The notes: generated by a model not told the origin, from the letters alone. Positions 32,420-43,856 are shown, numbered from the stretch's first letter. The stretch is 64,000 nucleotides of DNA from Dryococelus australis (GCA_029891345.1 CM057002.1:19792295-19856294), one strand, 5' to 3'. Translations and numbers: made by a program.

Positions 32420-32508
32420 CTTCGCTCATTCCATCCTTGCCCCTTGGTCGCAGCCGATGCTAACCTCACGTTCCTGGAATTTTCTCGCCACTGTGACGTC
32501 ATTACATA

Positions 32509-33096
32509 TAGGGACACCCGTGTTTCTCGCTAATATTTCCACACACACACTAGGTTTCAATACCATATGGCATACCAGCAGTATTATTTTGCTTATTGGT
32601 GGCTTCTCTTTGTGAGATTTTTTTTCTGTACTGACCAATTAGAGCTATGTAACTAAAATAGCGCACGTCTGTGATTCGTGGATAGATACCTAAGATGCGT
32701 AACACCTATATAGTCCAATCACGAACATGGATTTGAGCTAATGTGCTATGCGTAGAGACCTGCAAATTTCGCGTTATTGTTTAAAGACATTTTTAACTTA
32801 AAAACGCTTTTCCTTTGCATTACGTTTGTCATTGGCTCGTTCCTTATTTGACACTCCCCAAGTAACAGTGCACCAATAAATGAACACTTCACAATCGTAT
32901 GCCCCAATCACATGCTGTTCACTCAGAATGGGATTGACTTAACGTCTAGATAACAGCCAATGGATAAACTACACTAGCTCAAATACAAACATTACTGTGA
33001 ATTCTAGCTTGTTGCGGAAAAATAACAGGAATTCTACAGGTCCCTAGTTATGCGACATAAATTGTGAAATGATTTCGCGAAATGCGAGTGTCGCTA
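32509..33096. mobile_element. hAT-type MITE family C with a nested B
   Basis: Left end TAGGGACACCCGTGTTTCTC, right end CGCGAAATGCGAGTGTCGCTA. The 8-bp flanks do not match, so one end may be rearranged. It separates two candidate exons of the minus-strand gene. Confidence 0.65.
32753..33046 (+). mobile_element. hAT-type MITE family B nested in C
   Basis: Ends TAGAGACCTGCAAATTTCGC and AGGAATTCTACAGGTCCCTA. The flanks GCTATGCG (32745-32752) and GTTATGCG (33047-33054) differ at one base. Confidence 0.85.
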
Positions 33097-33240
33097 CGCA
33101 TGAAGCATTTGTGTTCCAGGCCTCGTGCAGTTTATGCGTGAGATTGGCCGGAAGTAGAACGACGTAGGAGGTGCACCGATGCGCCTGTGAGAAGGTATTG
33201 AAACTACTTCCCCGGAGCACATTCCGCATCGTGGAGGTAA
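33097..33240 (-). CDS. Candidate exon ending at a MITE
   Basis: Two minus-strand frames stay open from about 33240 to the MITE edge. One, with the acceptor CAATACCTTCTCACAG at 33185, reads AHRCTSYVVLLPANLTHKLH... and is GC-rich at third positions. The other reads RRIGAPPTSFYFRPISRINC... and would join in phase with a putative first exon ending at 33358. The exon would run into the MITE at 33096, where GTAGCG could serve as a poor donor. Tentative. Confidence 0.3.
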
Positions 33241-33357
33241 AGGAACTCGGCCAAGCTATAAACACAGCTTAAACAAAAAAAAAAAAATAGAGTGATTGCG
33301 ACACTTGAACTGAGGAATTAATGTGTAACTGAACGGGATAAAATTTCGTCTGTTTAC

Positions 33358-33700
33358 CGTGAATCAGTTCTTGTCGATGTTTGCTTCCTTTGCTGATAGC
33401 TTTCTTGGAAGTTACCAGACAGATGAATGATCATCTCGCCCGCGTAGACGTGCTGCTACGGACGCTGTAGATACTAGCTTGTTCGAGAGCACTTTAGAGA
33501 GACGAGGACCTGTTAAGCCGCGCACTTTAGATAACAGAACGTGATGCCGCTGTGACAGGTGGCAATCCAAACACGGGACGCAACTTTCTGCTCACGAAAC
33601 TGTCGACCGAGTAAGGGTGCGCAGTTACTGCCGGCCTCCGTGCTGTTGAAATTGTAACCTGTAAATTGAGAATAATTTTTTTTTTTTTTTAATAATTGTG
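33358..33700 (-). other. Possible first exon of the minus-strand gene
   Basis: Unlike its surroundings, this stretch is GC-balanced and free of recognised repeats. On the minus strand it leads to ATG at 33434, a 25-codon frame (MIIHLSGNFQESYQQRKQ...) and a donor G|GTAAAC at 33357. No TATA box stands out. A 173-bp intron would separate it from the next candidate exon. Confidence 0.3.
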
Positions 33701-33954
33701 ATTTAAATTTCTTGTGTGTCGTATCATTTCATCACTCACAACTTAAAGCGGTGGTATGAGCATCGACTATTAAGGTAATGCTCTGCATACATAATATAAA
33801 TAAAGATTTCAAGTACAGAAATTTAATGGATACTGTACTGCATAAAAAGTGTTAATTCAGTCAACACGTAAAAATTATGGAGATGGTGACTGAATATAGT
33901 TTCTATATGTATGAGGGGGGGGGGGATAACACAAGGAACGAACGAGGGATTGGG

Positions 33955-34105
33955 ATTGATCGAAGAATTGGCGAGGCTTGGTTAGGAGGATTGCTGAGGA
34001 TTGGTGCGGATTGGTGTGGATGATTGGTGAGGATTGGTGAGGATTGGTGAAGATTGCTGAGGATTGGTGAGCATTGCTGAGGATTGGTGCAGATTGCAGT
34101 GGATT
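33955..34105. repeat. 10-bp minisatellite
   Basis: About 14 degenerate units of GATTGGTGAG and variants (GATTGCTGAG, GATTGGTGCA), best preserved from 34000. Confidence 0.85.
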
Positions 34106-34107
34106 GG

Positions 34108-34300
34108 GATTTCCAAAGGAGGTACGACAACAGTTGAGGTGTATACATAGTATTGAAGTCTAACGTGTGCTCCAATTTTTTCGCGAAAAAATCACTGCTC
34201 CTAGCGATAAAGAAACGAGTTATTAACCAACTTAAGTATAGCACGCATAAAAATTTTCTTATTTGCAACACCAAAAACCAAAGTGTAGAAATTAAAGCGT
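34108..34300. mobile_element. Fragments of MITE families C3 and H
   Basis: 34108-34203 matches the right part of the C3 copy at 29341-29587 (GGAGGTACGACAACAGTTGA). 34205-34300 has the AACTTAAGTATAGCACGCAT word of family H. Confidence 0.5.
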
Positions 34301-34611
34301 TAAATATTAAAAGAGTACACAAAGAAAATCGATGTTAGGCTTTGTCGGGGTCACGCTCGTGGGTTTGAAGCGAATACGTCTGCGTCTGCGGGCCAATTTT
34401 TTTCATTTGGTACATGGGAATTAAATGAAAGTGACAAAGTGTATGTAGACGCGATCTTTCGTTTGGCGCCAAGGTCAACGCCCCATCACGTCGAAGTCCC
34501 GAGATATCCCGCCCGTAAATTTTTGTCCACGCTCAAAATTATCACCAATCGCCGCGGGCCCCCACCCGCACCAACTCAAGGTCATGATCGCACCGCAGTC
34601 AGGTCCACTGT

Positions 34612-34865
34612 GATATAGTGGCTAGACTGTTTGCCTCCTGCCAAGGTGAACCGGGTTCGATCCCCCCCCCCCCCCCCAATTTCCTCAGGTGGGAATCGTG
34701 CCGGACGATGCCGCTGGTCGGCGGGTTTTCTCGGGGATCTCCGTTTCCCGTTTCCGGCGCTGCTCCGTACTCACCTCGCCTCACCCTCGTCAGCTCTCAA
34801 GGCTATCAATGTTAAGAGCCTTCCTAATCTCTTCACTCCACTCACCCACTCACTCACGCAGTCGT
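34612..34865 (+). mobile_element. tRNA-derived SINE
   Basis: Head TAGTGGCTAGACTGTTTGCC, an intact B-box-like GGTTCGATC, a C15 run, then the common body (GGAATCGTGCCGGACGATGC) and a CTCACCTCGCCTCACCCTCG tail ending in CACTCACCCACTCACTCAC. Confidence 0.85.
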
Positions 34866-34989
34866 ATATCCCATCGGACGAGACCACACTTACTTTAATA
34901 GTGTTGTTATTCGTGAAGATGTAGTGTCGCGATTGATAACAGTGCAAATTTTGCTTCGTTGTTCCAGTCCTCATGCTCCATGTGTCGGT

Positions 34990-35997
34990 CTGATTTTAAA
35001 GACGTATTCACTTAAAAAATGGCCGTTTTTGTGTTTCATATCCAGTAAAGAAACTCAAGGAAATGGATAAAGTATACTGATATTCTTCTTCTGTGAATGA
35101 TCCTAATAGTCAGCCAGAATTAACAGCAGAATTGTAAAAGTCACGTGATCAAACAATGGCATAGGTCTCTGTGGTGACACTGATGCCTTGTCCATCCGAC
35201 TGATCGGCCAGTTTGTCGAAACTGACTTTCAGCGACTAGTATTTCACTGACTGATATAACTGATTCGGGTTTAAAGTGTAGGACATTTTAAGAGCACTTA
35301 TCTTTTGTCTGCATATATTTTCCTTTAACACATCTCGCGTAGCATGCAGAGGTACAAATTTTCTCTGTGGAAAAAAAAAACTCGCCAGAAATGCACTATC
35401 GTGGGAAATATTTGTATGCAATTTTGCGAGAAAAAAATGTTATCTAGCGTTGCCTTTTGTTGCAATTCTCTACGTTGGCTACGCATAAGCAAACTCGTTT
35501 AGCGCTAATGTTTGTCACGTGTCGTTAATGCGTGTCGCAGACCTTACTCATTTTGGGATACTGACCGGCGTGGAAATCGACAAAGTTTCCCGCAAACTGT
35601 TCCAGCCGCTCTGCCATTTCCTCGCCGCCATGGCCAATCAAGGCAACTTGGCCCGATATCAGCACATCTCCTATAATTCTCTTAAGGATCTCATCCTTCC
35701 TTAAGAGGACTGGACACCCCTCAAAAACTTAACCCTTGTGCAGAGACACTGTACTAGTCTTAATTCAAGCGAGCACTTACAGTCAGTGTTTTATTTTACT
35801 GAAAATTATTCACAATTCACTTATTTGGAAAAGTAAGTATTAAATTTACCAAATAAACTATCCTCAATAGTGACATTTGGGTAATTTCTAATCAAAGACC
35901 AGGAGGAAATTCAGTTTTCTTTTTGGGAACAATCTGTACTTAAAACACTCATACTTTTGTATTGCTTTCACCCTTAATCCAGGACGTATGTGACTTG
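34990..35997. other. No secure gene
   Basis: A plus-strand frame at 35519-35704 (ending ...GNLARYQHISYNSLKDLILP) has GC-rich third positions and could be an exon, but the splice context is weak and no domain is recognised. The rest is AT-rich, without recognisable repeats. Confidence 0.3.
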
Positions 35998-36160
35998 GGC
36001 GGCTCTTAACATAGAGGTCTTGAGAGCCGATGAGGATGGAGTGAGGTGAGTATGGGGCAGCGCCGGAATGCGAACATTTGGGAGTGACCCGGCCGGGGTT
36101 GAAAGCGGCTCGCCTTGGTGGGAGGCGAGCAGTCTAACCACTCAGCCGCCGCGACCCCTA
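35998..36160 (-). mobile_element. tRNA-derived SINE, internally deleted
   Basis: Tail (CTTAACATAGAGGTCTTGAG) and head (GTCTAACCACTCAGCCGCCG) are present, but most of the body between the CCGGAATGC and GAGTGACCCGGCCGGGG blocks is missing. Confidence 0.75.
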
Positions 36161-36536
36161 CGCTCTGAGAAAGTTATTCGCATGTTTACTATGCGAGTGT
36201 ATACGTAGAGTAAGAAAGCGCAAATTGTGAAGTTATTTCCCTTATATTCATGCTGGCGTTCCTACATTTGCTCATAGTCAAATGCGTAGGAACCTTCCTA
36301 ACTTCGTATAGTAGCGACGATGAACATTCCATACTTGTAGCCAGATGTATGGGTTTGAAACTGCCAACTCAGTTCAGGAAGTTTGCCGGAATTTTTATTT
36401 AAAACGTAGGAGAAAAATTGTTTTTATAATTATCTTTTGTACACCACAAATGCATGTGTAGTAACTATTTCCACGTAGGTCCTCATACGCTCGCATGGAG
36501 ATACAACTGGCTTAGTTGTAACATTTTTGTTTCTAT

Positions 36537-36950
36537 AAGAAGTTCAAAGTAAACTGAGCAGTTTTGAAAGCTCTGCTTCGTTTATAACTGTATGCAAATT
36601 GTGTACTCTTTCACTGAATTTAAATTAACGTCAGCAGGATCACTTTATTCATGCGTCAGCCAAGTTGAACTGTAAAATTATTTTAAAACAAGCATTTTAC
36701 TAATTTGATGACTGTTACACTCGCATGCATTAAAATACAGAAAGTTAAAGAAATGATTTCAGTATTCAAAAATATTTATTTAACTCTTTTAACTCAACAT
36801 GAAGACATGGAACTACATTCCTTCCTCCCTTATCACATCTGCTGGGAGTACGCCAGTCTGTGTGGCAGTTAAAATATTATGCAGGTAAAGGCAGCGATAT
36901 TTTTCGAAGGTTGATTTTAAAAGTTCTCTTTTATCCGTGAGCAGGCTGTG
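36537..36950 (+). mobile_element. MITE family D, divergent full length
   Basis: Ends AGTAAACTGAGCAGTTTTGA and AGTTCTCTTTTATCCGTGAG. Contains CACTTTATTCATGCGTCAGC and the AACTACATTCC block. Confidence 0.65.
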
Positions 36951-37369
36951 AAAATATTCGTAGTTCATTGCCTGTATTGCTTTAGGTACAACATAATCTA
37001 GTTTACTCCGACCAAATGGGATTAAACTTCATCCAAATTAACAAAAAACCGGGATAATCAGAGCATTAGGGAATAAAATAGAAAACAGAAATACCATAGA
37101 TATTTAGGACTCTAAAGATAATATTATACTAAGTATACTGTAATGTTATACAAATTGGCACACCTTGTAACTCCATAATGGTCAGATTTAAACATGACGG
37201 AACAATTTGCTCTTAATTTTCCATCTTCGTTAGATATATGACTTTTGGGAAATATATTTACTTAATGAATAAGAAGTTTTCATAATTTTTTGCAGTTTCG
37301 AGGATTGGCAGTTAACATAACGACACACACTTCAGACAGAGGGACTGTTTGTTTAATGTTCAGTACTTA

Positions 37370-37600
37370 AGGGGCCACGGTGATGTAGTGGTTAGACTAC
37401 TCGCCTCGCACCTAGTAAAACCGGGTCGCCCCCGGATTTTCGCATGTGGAAACATGCCGGACGATGCCGCTGGTCGGCGGGTTTTCTCAGGGATCACCCG
37501 TTCCCTTCGCCCTTGCATTCCCCCACTCCTCCATACTCAACTCGCTTCATCCTCATTGGCTCTCAACACCTCGATTTTACGAGCCGCCCAAAACTCTGTA
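37370..37600 (+). mobile_element. tRNA-derived SINE
   Basis: GGGGCCACGGTGATGTAGTGG head, CCGGATTTTCGCATGTGG, GCCGGACGATGCCGCTGGTC body, and a GGCTCTCAACACCTCGATTT tail. The B box is degraded. Confidence 0.8.
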
Positions 37601-38299
37601 CTACACACCACTTTTTCGAATGATATGATTTGTTGACGTTTCTGCTTCTCTCATTTGCGAATGGCCAAGAAATACGCAGTGCGTGCGCGCTCAACACAAG
37701 TACATCGCACACCAAATAAATTACCCAATATTTTTTTGGCGAGACCCCAAATCCCGCTACTCCAGCGTGACCACCTTTACAGTTCTGTGTGCCCTTCGGA
37801 ATGCACGTTAGTAGTTAAGTCGGTTGGAGGATTGGGGTGCGTCTCAAGGCAAACCCTTTATGCCTTCGGCCAGGTTTAATTAATAAAATTGGGCGCATGC
37901 ATCGCGGCTGAGCAGGGTTGTCTGGTGCCATGGCCTCAATTGTAGCCACGGACACACCCCGAAAGATGAAGGGTCTAGATATGGGCATAGAAAACTAGGC
38001 AAAGCGGAGAGGGCCTGGGAAAAACTATGCAACAGTCGCGGAGGATAAATGTAATTCCTTTCATTGGATTATTGCTGGAGAAAATAGGATGTTTGTTAGT
38101 TTGTAAAAAAAAAGACTTTGTAAAGTTAATGAGGGTGATATGAAATGTATCGATCCGCTGCTGATGCAAGACATCTCTCTGGAAGCAGAAAAAAAGTGTT
38201 TCTAGGCATAAAAATAGGAGTAATTAGGAAGAGGAAAATTAATCGACTGCAAAACATGAGCTTAAATACATTCGGGACTGCATACGAACACTAAACGGA

Positions 38300-38533
38300 C
38301 GGCGCGCAGCGCGTGATAATGTGTTCCTGGGAGGGGATGAAGAAGAGGAGAGAGCGGACAGCCTCCCGTCGAGATGGAACGGTGCGAAATGGAGGGGGAG
38401 ATAGGGGGCGGCCTCTACACTTGCGCCATTGTTGCGTGGGGCAGGCGTCCCTCCCTCTCTCTCTTCCCCTCCCCAGACAACGCCCCGGCCCCTAGCGCCT
38501 CCGTATAAAAGCGGCGGCGTGGCGCCTCGTCGG
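38300..38533 (+). promoter_or_regulatory. GC-rich TATA promoter
   Basis: The sequence changes abruptly to GC-rich, CpG-containing DNA. A canonical TATAAAA lies at 38504-38510, flanked by GC-rich blocks (CGCCCCGGCCCC upstream, GCGGCGGCG downstream). A CT-rich tract precedes it (38448-38472). Transcription would start at about 38534, about 30 bp after TATA. It is the only well-formed core promoter I see in the window. The overlapping 152-codon minus-strand frame is a GC-driven shadow. Confidence 0.6.
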
Positions 38534-38620
38534 CCGAGAGCTGCCGGAAGCCTTTTGACAGACACCGCGCATCCCCCAAGCGTCTTCTTCGGCTCGCCAC
38601 CAGACCCCTGATACCTCCAG
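38534..38620 (+). other. Putative non-coding first exon with splice donor
   Basis: From the expected start about 30 bp after TATA to a strong donor CTCCAG|GTGAGTAGG (exon end 38620). There is no ATG in the interval, so it would be 5' untranslated sequence or part of a non-coding RNA. The following exon is not identified; 45790-45956 is a candidate on the same strand. Confidence 0.55.
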
Positions 38621-39380
38621 GTGAGTAGGCAGCGCGCCGTGCAGCGACGTTGTGCAGGTTGCCTGCGGGACACTACGCAGGGGCAACGCGCTTCCACCAG
38701 TTGTTCGTTGTTAACCCTCTTTCATTTCCTCGCGTACGACAAATATTGTCATTTTCTTTACGACGCGACATTTAATGGACGTCGTGTCTCCAGAATACCA
38801 GTGCTAGTAATATCGTCACCGTTTTCGGTTAGATTGTCTACCGGAGATACTTCTGAACTCTCCACTCACAGTAGGTCGTTTAGCGGTTTCATTTTTTGAA
38901 AAAGCTGTAGGATGACAAGTCAGGATCCCCCACTGACCTAGAAAGAAAGGAGTGCTGACGTGCCACTATATTACAGTGTTTCTCAAGCGCCAGGCTGCAG
39001 CCTTTTACCAGGCTTTGCATAAATTACACCAGCACGCGAGTTTCTCCCGAACCGTAACTATACATCTACTCCACTCCTATCAAACGCAGGAAAATACTAA
39101 TTTCACCTATTCTTTTCACTGACATTACCCTGCGAAATATTTAATTTTTAGATTACGATTATCTAAAAAATACGTCTAAGGTCAACTTTGTAGCTGTCCA
39201 AGCTAGGAACATTGGTCCCCTGGTATCCTATTGTAATGAATTAAGCTTTGAAATAAACGTTTCCACAAATAAATGTAACAAATTAGGCCTGAGGGTATTA
39301 CACTATGGCACGCGTGGTTTCATTAGTTATTGTTAACCGTGTGAACAAAAAGAAATTTGGAAAGATTTCCACAAATAAAT
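38621..39380. other. Presumed intron start, no gene seen
   Basis: Unique-looking AT-rich sequence. No further exon-like frame with good splice sites. Confidence 0.4.
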
Positions 39381-39790
39381 TTGGTTGGGCCGTTCTCTCG
39401 TGTTACAAAACATGAATATTCCGGGACGTTGTCTCACGAAGCTTGATAATTTCTGGTCCAGACAACGCCGTGCGCGCTGTTTGATTGGCCCATTCAGATC
39501 CAGTAAACACAACTGTATACTTAAGAAGATTATATCGAACCTGAATTCTATAAAGTCTGAAGCCAAACACCCTGTGATCTTCCCTACCGGTGAGTTATTC
39601 GTAAACCCTGCCACTGTTCAAGGCTCTCAATGGTGTTCACGTCGACAGCCAATCACTAGACCCGCAGTTTACTGGTTCTAACAAAGAAACGAGAGCTGTG
39701 TCTGCTTACATTACAGCACGTATCGTAACATTTCCTATTCGCAACACACGAAGAAATTCACTAGATCAGGTCTGAAAGAATTGAGGATAC
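39381..39790. other. Mixed sequence with an H-like tail
   Basis: ATTGGCC and CCAATCA words and a CAGGTCTGAAAGAATTGAGG end near 39770 resemble family H. A 98-codon plus-strand frame here is unsupported. Confidence 0.35.
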
Positions 39791-40845
39791 AAAATTAACG
39801 CAGTTGATTTTCTTCGCAAATCGTCCCGCCAAACATGCCAACGTATTTATTTTCGTTGGCGTCCGTATTTATTTTCTGCTATTACGTAAAGAAAATGACA
39901 ATACGTGTCTCACGTACGAAAAAAAATATTTTTAACACGACGCGTTGCCAATGAAGTGGTCGTGTGCAAAAAACATATTTCGTAATTAGGAAATTCATGT
40001 TAACTGTCGCAAACACTACTGCTTTTCTTCCTTTTGTTCGAACAGGGTTTGCTTCTGCACATTTCTTTAGCATTGCATCCTGAAATAACGGTGTCATTAA
40101 CAGCTGGGCAGAAATGCATCAATCTGAGAAAATATTTGGCAACAGAGTTGCTCAGGTTCAAAGGGAAAATGTTTTCGCAGAAACAGTAATACGGCATTGC
40201 CTTGCCTAAGATACTTGTATTGGCTTCCAAAAACTTGAAGAGTTCAGTTAACGTTTTTAACCCATTCGATTACACAATATTTTCCGAGTTCAAATGTTGC
40301 AATCACGTAATAATTTGGCACGCACTGTACTTGTGTTCAGTGTCTGTCTTGTAAGAAGTAAACAACGTGCTATGTGCTGATAATATTCGCATTAAAACCA
40401 ATTTTCTCAAAGAGGCGTAGGTAAATCCACAAAACCAGATAAGCCGCAAGGAAGACTGTCATAAAGTATCGCGAACCGACACTTTGCTGTGTGCAGTGCC
40501 CGTCATAAATACCATTCATGCTGTTACGTTTTATATGTATCAATTGGATACCTTAATATTCAACGCACTCTACATGAACGTACAAATTGGGTTAGGCATA
40601 GCTCAGATGAACACTTTACTCTTTATATAAGTTTGATCGTCTCTATATTAAATGAATATCAATTACATCTCGTTTGCAGTTACTGCTATTTACCCTTTAA
40701 CTCGGACAAGCTGTATATATAATAACTGGTTACATTGTTATAATTATGTAATCAATTAATTAATTATCCAATTAATGCTACGTCCCTCTAAATAGTCCAT
40801 AAGGAACGTCGTCACCTTAAACGTGATGCCGAAGGCTGATGACCA

Positions 40846-41110
40846 GACGTATCTCAGCGGATGGCACACCCCCATCTCTGGACGTCTTCCTGGTGCAGTG
40901 TCTCGACGACATAAGGCCTTGTTCGCCGTGTTTCCAGCCGTAATATTCGCCCGTGTTGAATAACAACCGGCCCTGCCGGAGAGTTGGTTTTATTCGCTCA
41001 AGGCGTCGTCCCCATTCCTCGCGGTATGTTTGTGCTCGCGCTCGAGCTGGCAAGCGGGTGTTTCGGCTCATAGCAATGTACGTGTCCACGGTCGTCGACG
41101 CGGCGACTGA
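40846..41110 (-). other. GC-rich block with a possible exon
   Basis: A minus-strand frame (41089-40817) reads RARAQTYREEWGRRLERIKP and then a block with FNTGEYYGWKHGEQG. It is GC-rich at third positions in an AT-rich region. No splice sites are strong and no family is recognised. Could equally be the GC-rich body of an unrecognised repeat. Confidence 0.25.
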
Positions 41111-41167
41111 GTGGGTTTACTTAAATTTATTCCACACGTGCTCACGTGGCGACAGCCTACCTGTAGC

Positions 41168-41634
41168 TTTAACACATTCTGGACTACACTCTAGCTAAGT
41201 TCGAGCAACTCCAGCTTAGTAATTTCTTCGTCCTTGAAAATAAAACTCGCATGTTTATAGAGCCATTGTACCGCTAGTATTTCACAGGATCTTACAAGGA
41301 CAATACAACCCAGAAGATATATTTTTCCTGCAAAAAAAAATGTATTTTTGTTATACCCTTATAAAAGGACACGATTGACTGTAAAGCTTTGAGACAGCAA
41401 GAGACATTTGATTGGACCATAATCAGCTCTGTGACCCCAGTTGCTGTCGATCAGCTAATTATGAACGTTGTAGAGCACAGTAAGCAGGCCCAGTGTGGTG
41501 TGGACCGATAGAAGAGCGCTAAATGGACATACAAAAACCAACAGAATAGACGTTCCTGCAGTGGCGTATACAGTTGATTCACTTATAACTTGTCTTCAAT
41601 TATAGTAAATATGTGAAGATCTGAATGTGTTAAC
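41168..41634 (-). mobile_element. MITE family G with TTAA borders
   Basis: TTTAACACATTCTGGACTAC at the left and GATCTGAATGTGTTAAC at the right. The interior has TTCACAGGATCTTACAAG and TTATAAAAGGACACGATTGA. TTAA lies at both borders. Confidence 0.7.
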
Positions 41635-41719
41635 TACTTCGCACCCTGTTTGAAATCCGTGTGTTTTTTTTCCAAAGTATTGATATGCGAAAATAACACA
41701 CACTTGAAATGGGGCATGA

Positions 41720-41923
41720 GCGGGCGAGCGAGTGAAGAGATTCGGCGGCTCTTAAGATCGAGGTCTTGAGAACCAACGAGGGTGAAGCGAGAGGAGTACG
41801 AACCAACGCTGTAACCGAAAGGGAGGAGGGAGATCCCCGGCATCGTCCGGCGAAAATCCGGGAATCGAACCCGTTCGCCTGGGTGGGAAGAGAGCAGCCT
41901 AACCACTACGCGACCGTGGCCCC
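41720..41923 (-). mobile_element. tRNA-derived SINE
   Basis: Tail GAGCGAGTGAAGAGATTCGG and CGGCTCTTAAGATCGAGGTC, shortened body, B box GGGAATCGAACCC complete on the minus strand, head CTAACCACTACGCGACCGTGG. Confidence 0.8.
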
Positions 41924-42020
41924 GGCAAGAGAGGTACTTTCAAGACATCTCACACGTTAGAAGCACTATTTTGGTTCCCTCATACATAGTTTTAAATGGC
42001 CTTTCCACGATGTTATACCT

Positions 42021-42484
42021 TTAACACATTGAGGTCTGCACGCATTTACTGGAACTTGAGACAAATTAGAAGTGAGTCAACTATATCCATTACTGCAAGT
42101 ACACCTGTTTTGTTGGCGTCTGTGTTAGAACTCACCATCGTCCTATTGGTCCATACCACACCGAGCACTACCATTTACTTTACAGAGTTCATTATTGGCC
42201 CGTCACCAACCAATGGAGAGCCGAGGTGATATTGACCCTAATAAATGTACATTATCGTATAAAAGAATTTACAATCGATCATGTCCCTTTGAATAGCTAT
42301 GATATAAAGAAATTCTTTCGTTAGCAATATCGTTGTTACTGCACTGTCGTGTTCTTGTGAGGCGATGTTAAATACTAGCCTAACGAAGACTGCACGTCCA
42401 TGCGAGTTTTGTTCTGAACAACAAAGAAATGTTCAAATTAGCTTTGCTCGAGCTACATTAGAGCATAGTCCACAAAGTGTTAAA
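42021..42484 (+). mobile_element. MITE family G
   Basis: TTAACACATTGAGGTCTGC start, CTATTGGTCCATACCACACC interior, and an end near CACAAAGTGTTAA. The 64-codon frame inside is not supported. Confidence 0.65.
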
Positions 42485-42590
42485 ATATATTTTGTAACTA
42501 TCTTAGGTTATGCAGGTTCCTGCCCTGAACTTTCATCAGACTTTATACCAGTAGAATGATGTGGTCACCACTTTATGTTCCACCTATAGA

Positions 42591-42886
42591 CAGGGACACG
42601 CGCATTTCGCGAAAAGATTTCACGACCAGTTATGTCGCATGATACATTAGCTCAAATCCACGTTCGTGATTGGACGATCTAGGTGTTATGCGTCTTAGGT
42701 ATCTGGCCACGAATCACAGACGTGCACTATCGTAAATACTTAATTCTGATTGGCTAGTAAAGTAAAAAAAAAAAAAAAATCTCACAAAGACACGCCACCA
42801 ATAAGAAAAATAAAACTGCTGTTATGCCATATGGTATTGATATCTAGCGTGTGTGGAAATCTTTTCGTGAAATGCTGGTGTCCCTA
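42591..42886 (+). mobile_element. hAT-type MITE family C, full length
   Basis: Ends CAGGGACACGCGCATTTCGC and GTGAAATGCTGGTGTCCCTA. The flanks CCTATAGA and CTTATAGC agree at six of eight positions. Internal A16 run. Confidence 0.75.
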
Positions 42887-42937
42887 CTTATAGCTCTGCG
42901 GATGATGAGAAGACAAGGGTACTTAATGCTCGATCCA

Positions 42938-43231
42938 TAGTCATGCAAAATTCGCGTTATTTTTCTGGCAGTACACTAAAATTCGCCATCCTATAATTGT
43001 TCGGGCCTGTGCTACTTCTTTATTGGCTTCTGTAGCAGTGAGGACACATTTTCCCTTTCGACTTGATTGGACGTGATTGGGCCAGATTCTCGTAAGTGGT
43101 TTCCTATTGGTGCAAAGCCGTCCTGGGGCGTATCCTAACAGACTGTAGCCCAATGGCAAAGGCAATACAAAACACAAGTGTTTGAAGTCTCGCCTGTCTT
43201 CAAACAACAACGCGAATTTTGCATGTGTCTA
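42938..43231 (+). mobile_element. hAT-type MITE family B
   Basis: Right end CGCGAATTTTGCATGTGTCTA. The left end has a small deletion (TAGTCATGCAAAATTCGCG). The flanks TCGATCCA (42930-42937) and GCGATCCA (43232-43239) differ at one base. Confidence 0.75.
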
Positions 43232-43350
43232 GCGATCCAGCGTCGCCTTTCCCTCTCCACGCGACTCTGTGCCTCGAATGGGGGAAATATCTTCCAGTAG
43301 ACTGGTTACTCAAGAGAGTGCGAGATTTAGGTTTTTGGAAGCCAATACAT

Positions 43351-43507
43351 AGGGCCAGTGAGCACACAGTATACTTCAATACCATATATAGGGCCAGTGA
43401 GCACACAGTATACTTCAATACTATATATAGGGCCAGTGAGCACACAGTATACTTCAATACTATATATAGGGCCAGTGAGCACACAGTATACTTCAGTACT
43501 ATATACA
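43351..43507. repeat. 39-bp tandem repeat made from a MITE terminus
   Basis: Four near-identical units start at 43352, 43391, 43430 and 43469. Each joins GGGCCAGTGA to GCACACAGTATACTTCAATA and a TATATA end. Both parts occur at the end of C3 MITEs (29530-29587, inverted), where they are separated by a TTTTTCGCGAAAAA stem missing here. The flank (CACCTGAGCTGCTGTACTG) continues the MITE interior. Frames across the array are artefacts of the 39-bp period. Confidence 0.85.
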
Positions 43508-43856
43508 CACCTGAGCTGCTGTACTGTTGGTGTCATTTCCTCATTTTATAGAGCCCCTTGGAGTTCCATAACGCCTGCAGTGTTTTCAACTGTATCTTGT
43601 CCCAAAATCTTTTTGGCAAATATCATTGCCTCTACCAATACAAAATGATTACAGATTTGCGCTCTGTGTTGGCACCACGCCGAGCTTTATGGTTTCTACA
43701 TAATCTAGAAAAGTTCACTTCTTCGTTGGCTGCCACCGCAGACAGAACTCGTTTTCCCCTCTTGACCCCGCAGCAAGCTACCAGATAGATGAAGTTTTGC
43801 TTTTGGTTGTAAGTCCCGCAAGGCGTGTCGGTCAAGCGAAGGTTCAATGACACACG

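Noticed and set aside
33955-34105. Telomere-like or protein-coding repeat
   Set aside because: The GATTGGTGAG 10-mer does not match insect telomere repeats, and its period is not a multiple of three.
38239-38697. 152-codon minus-strand frame
   Set aside because: Lies over the GC-rich promoter, and its composition is driven by CpG-rich DNA. The plus-strand promoter and donor explain the sequence better.
43340-43530. CRISPR-like array of short repeats
   Set aside because: Units are directly adjacent without spacers, in a eukaryotic repeat context.
43200-43551. Repetitive protein frames on both strands
   Set aside because: The 39-bp period is a multiple of three, so all frames stay open across the array.
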